In this document: piece by piece, positions 62,647-64,000 of the stretch | Position numbering within the stretch: the first letter of the stretch is position 1 | Layout: each line of letters starts with the position of its first letter | DNA from: JBLMZW01 sp050259035 | Lineage (GTDB): Bacteria > Bacillota > Syntrophomonadia > Syntrophomonadales > DTU052 | Length of the DNA: 64,000 bases | Reading direction: 5' to 3' | Assembly (NCBI GenBank): GCA_050259035.1 | Contig: JBLMZW010000022.1 | Location: 1 to 64,000 of the forward strand | Notes under the pieces: model-generated | The model's input: only the letters and a program-made list of their open reading frames with translations | Told to the model about the DNA's origin: nothing | Databases searched by the model: none | Translations under genes and position numbers: made by a program

Positions 62647-63401
62647 GCTCGCACCGACACCCCTTTTTTCTCCAGGTATTGTTTGGCTTCGGCTATAGTA
62701 TATTCCCGGTAGTGGAAAATCGAAGCGCACAATACGGCATCAGCCTTTCCTCTGGTAAGAGCCTCATATAAATGTTCCAGGGTTCCAGCTCCGCCGGAAG
62801 CAATCACCGGTATTTCAACCGATTCGGAAATAGCTCTGGTTAACTCTATATCATATCCGTCCTTGGTTCCATCTTTATCCATACTGGTTAAAAGGATCTC
62901 TCCTGCACCCAGGCTTTCAGCCCTTTGGGCCCACCAAACCGCGTCTAAACCAGTACTGGTCCTGCCACCGTTGATATATACTTCCCATTGTTCATTCTCA
63001 ACCTTGCGTGCATCTATTGCAACTACTATACACTGACTGCCGAATTTTCTAGCCCCTTCCATAACCAGAGAAGGGGATTTTACCGCGGCGGTGTTAAGCG
63101 AGACTTTATCCGATCCTGCTTTCAACATGCTTCTAATATCGTCCAGGGTCCGCAATCCGCCTCCGACTGTAAACGGAATAAAAACCTGTTCCGCTGTACG
63201 CCTAACAACATCATACATTATGGCACGTTCTTCCGCTGAAGCTGTAATATCCAGGAAAACTAATTCGTCGGCTTTCTCATGGTCGTAAAAACTCGCCTGC
63301 TCCACCGGGTCACCGGCATCGCGCAGTTCCAAAAAATTAATTCCCTTTACAACTCTCCCGGCATGTACATCAAGGCAAGGTATTATCCTCTTCGCTAGCA
63401 T
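62643..63401 (-). CDS. hisF: Imidazole glycerol phosphate synthase subunit HisF
   Basis: 252 residues from the ATG at 63401 after AGGTGA; an in-frame start seven codons upstream is less likely. It is a TIM barrel with catalytic Asp in LAKRIIPCLDVHAGRVVKG near residue 11 and a second in SMDKDGTKDGYD near 130, plus VGGGLRTLDD and ASGGAGTLEHL phosphate loops. It closes the imidazole ring using ammonia from HisH. It sits directly between hisA and hisIE. Confidence 0.96.
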   Translation of the reverse strand: MLAKRIIPCLDVHAGRVVKGINFLELRDAGDPVEQASFYDHEKADELVFLDITASAEERAIMYDVVRRTAEQVFIPFTVGGGLRTLDDIRSMLKAGSDKVSLNTAAVKSPSLVMEGARKFGSQCIVVAIDARKVENEQWEVYINGGRTSTGLDAVWWAQRAESLGAGEILLTSMDKDGTKDGYDIELTRAISESVEIPVIASGGAGTLEHLYEALTRGKADAVLCASIFHYREYTIAEAKQYLEKKGVSVRA

Positions 63402-63406
63402 TCCAT

Positions 63407-64000
63407 TCACCTGCTCCCGCAACTCTTAGCAGCTTCCAGGGCCGCTTCCAGGGTGATTTTACCGTCATATAAAGCTTTGCCAATAATGGCCCCTTCAACG
63501 CCCATGATTACTCCCAGGCGATTGATGTCAGTTATTGCAGAAACCCCACCAGACGCAATTATCGATAATCCCGAATTAGAGGCCATATCTTCTATTGCCT
63601 GGTAGTTGGGGCCTTGCAGCAACCCGTCCCGACTAACATCGGTGTAGATTGCCCGGTTTATTCCTAAATTTCGCATAGTACTGGCCAACTCTAAAGCCGG
63701 GGTTTCGGTAGTATCCTCCCATCCCCGTACTGTAACCATCCCGTTCCTGGCATCAATACCGACCACCACTTTTTCCGGGCCGAATTCATCTATGAGACTT
63801 CGCATAAAATCGTGATCACTCTGAGCCCGGGTTCCGATAATGATACGACTTACTCCCAGCCCCAGATAACTGCGTGCTGTCTCAATATCCCGGATCCCTC
63901 CCCCCAGTTCGAAAGGCACCTGAAGGGTACGGGCAATATCTTTAATAATCTCGCTGTTTCGCGGCACCCCTGAAAAAGCTCCATCTAAATCAACAACATG
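63407..64000 (-). CDS. hisA: Phosphoribosylformimino-AICAR isomerase, partial
   Basis: The gene runs off the right edge; about 197 residues of the C-terminal part are inside, starting at HVVDLDGAFSG. Two phosphate loops (GGGIRDIETARSYLGLGVSRIIIGT and ASGGVSAITDINRL) and the catalytic Asp in YTDVSRDGLLQGPN identify HisA, a TIM barrel paralogue of HisF. Its C-terminal end lies six bases before the hisF ATG. Confidence 0.95.
   Translation of the reverse strand, partial: HVVDLDGAFSGVPRNSEIIKDIARTLQVPFELGGGIRDIETARSYLGLGVSRIIIGTRAQSDHDFMRSLIDEFGPEKVVVGIDARNGMVTVRGWEDTTETPALELASTMRNLGINRAIYTDVSRDGLLQGPNYQAIEDMASNSGLSIIASGGVSAITDINRLGVIMGVEGAIIGKALYDGKITLEAALEAAKSCGSR

Overview
The window looks like chromosome from an anaerobic, endospore-forming member of the Clostridia (Bacillota), of the Peptococcaceae/Desulfotomaculum or Syntrophomonas kind. 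Support: two GerMN lipoproteins, a DegV protein, GatCAB, PcrA-LigA, a YtrA-type GntR/ABC operon, strong AGGAGG ribosome sites with many GTG and TTG starts, heterodisulfide-reductase-type subunits HdrC/HdrB, a heterodimeric [4Fe-4S] fumarase, and a homocitrate/Re-citrate-synthase-like enzyme beside isocitrate dehydrogenase. The genus is inference. No phage, CRISPR array or intact insertion sequence is visible.

Layout. 1-2.2 kb: a partial unknown ORF, a 51-residue Gln/Arg-rich protein, tRNA-Pro with its own promoter and terminator, and a two-domain GerMN lipoprotein. 2.2-6.4 kb: a leftward housekeeping run (phosphoesterase, rdgB, rph, both fumarase subunits, murI). 6.5-11.5 kb: gamma carbonic anhydrase, acetate-type transporter, ilvD, MFS carrier. 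11.6-17.3 kb: a second GerMN lipoprotein, a three-gene unit (small membrane protein, AAA+ ATPase, VWA protein), a LytTR response regulator and an isochorismatase-like hydrolase. 17.4-20.8 kb: radical SAM protein, DegV, DUF1285 protein, alpha-oxoamine synthase. 21-24.3 kb: a 54-residue membrane protein, asnB, a MITE-like element, a membrane acyltransferase. 24.6-28.7 kb: M24 peptidase-like protein, a tandem structured repeat, and HdrC-HdrB-ferredoxin. 29-33.2 kb: thiL, then a TPP riboswitch controlling a thiamine-binding-fold protein and a ThiXYZ-type pyrimidine transporter. 33.2-36.4 kb: a GntR-controlled ABC exporter, a HAD protein, a candidate structured RNA, a CBS protein. 36.5-43.7 kb: alpha-glucan and sugar-nucleotide genes (glgA, galT, a nucleotidyltransferase/degenerate phosphomannomutase fusion, a GT4 glycosyltransferase, two stand-alone starch-binding modules). 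44-50 kb: icd, the citrate/homocitrate synthase, gatB, gatA, gatC. 50.2-53.3 kb: a DUF2157/GDYXXLXY/DUF3999 envelope trio. 53.3-64 kb: ligA, pcrA, a frameshifted tautomerase, a 1267-residue CheY-type protein with a huge disordered tail, and the hisA-hisF-hisIE end of a histidine operon.

How genes fit together. Fumarase, Icd and the Re-citrate-synthase-like protein fit a partial TCA pathway leading to 2-oxoglutarate. HdrCB plus a ferredoxin-like subunit point to thiol/disulfide or flavin-based electron transfer. ThiL and the riboswitch-controlled transporter form a thiamine salvage region. The glgA region looks like glycogen synthesis with free glucan-binding proteins.

Most worth a second look: the ~104-bp structured repeat family whose three copies keep two hairpins through compensatory changes; the candidate structured RNA at 35.8-36.0 kb; the giant CheY-tail protein; the AAA+/VWA/membrane unit with helically phased repeats upstream; the two stand-alone starch-binding modules; and a degV gene that seems to start at AUA.
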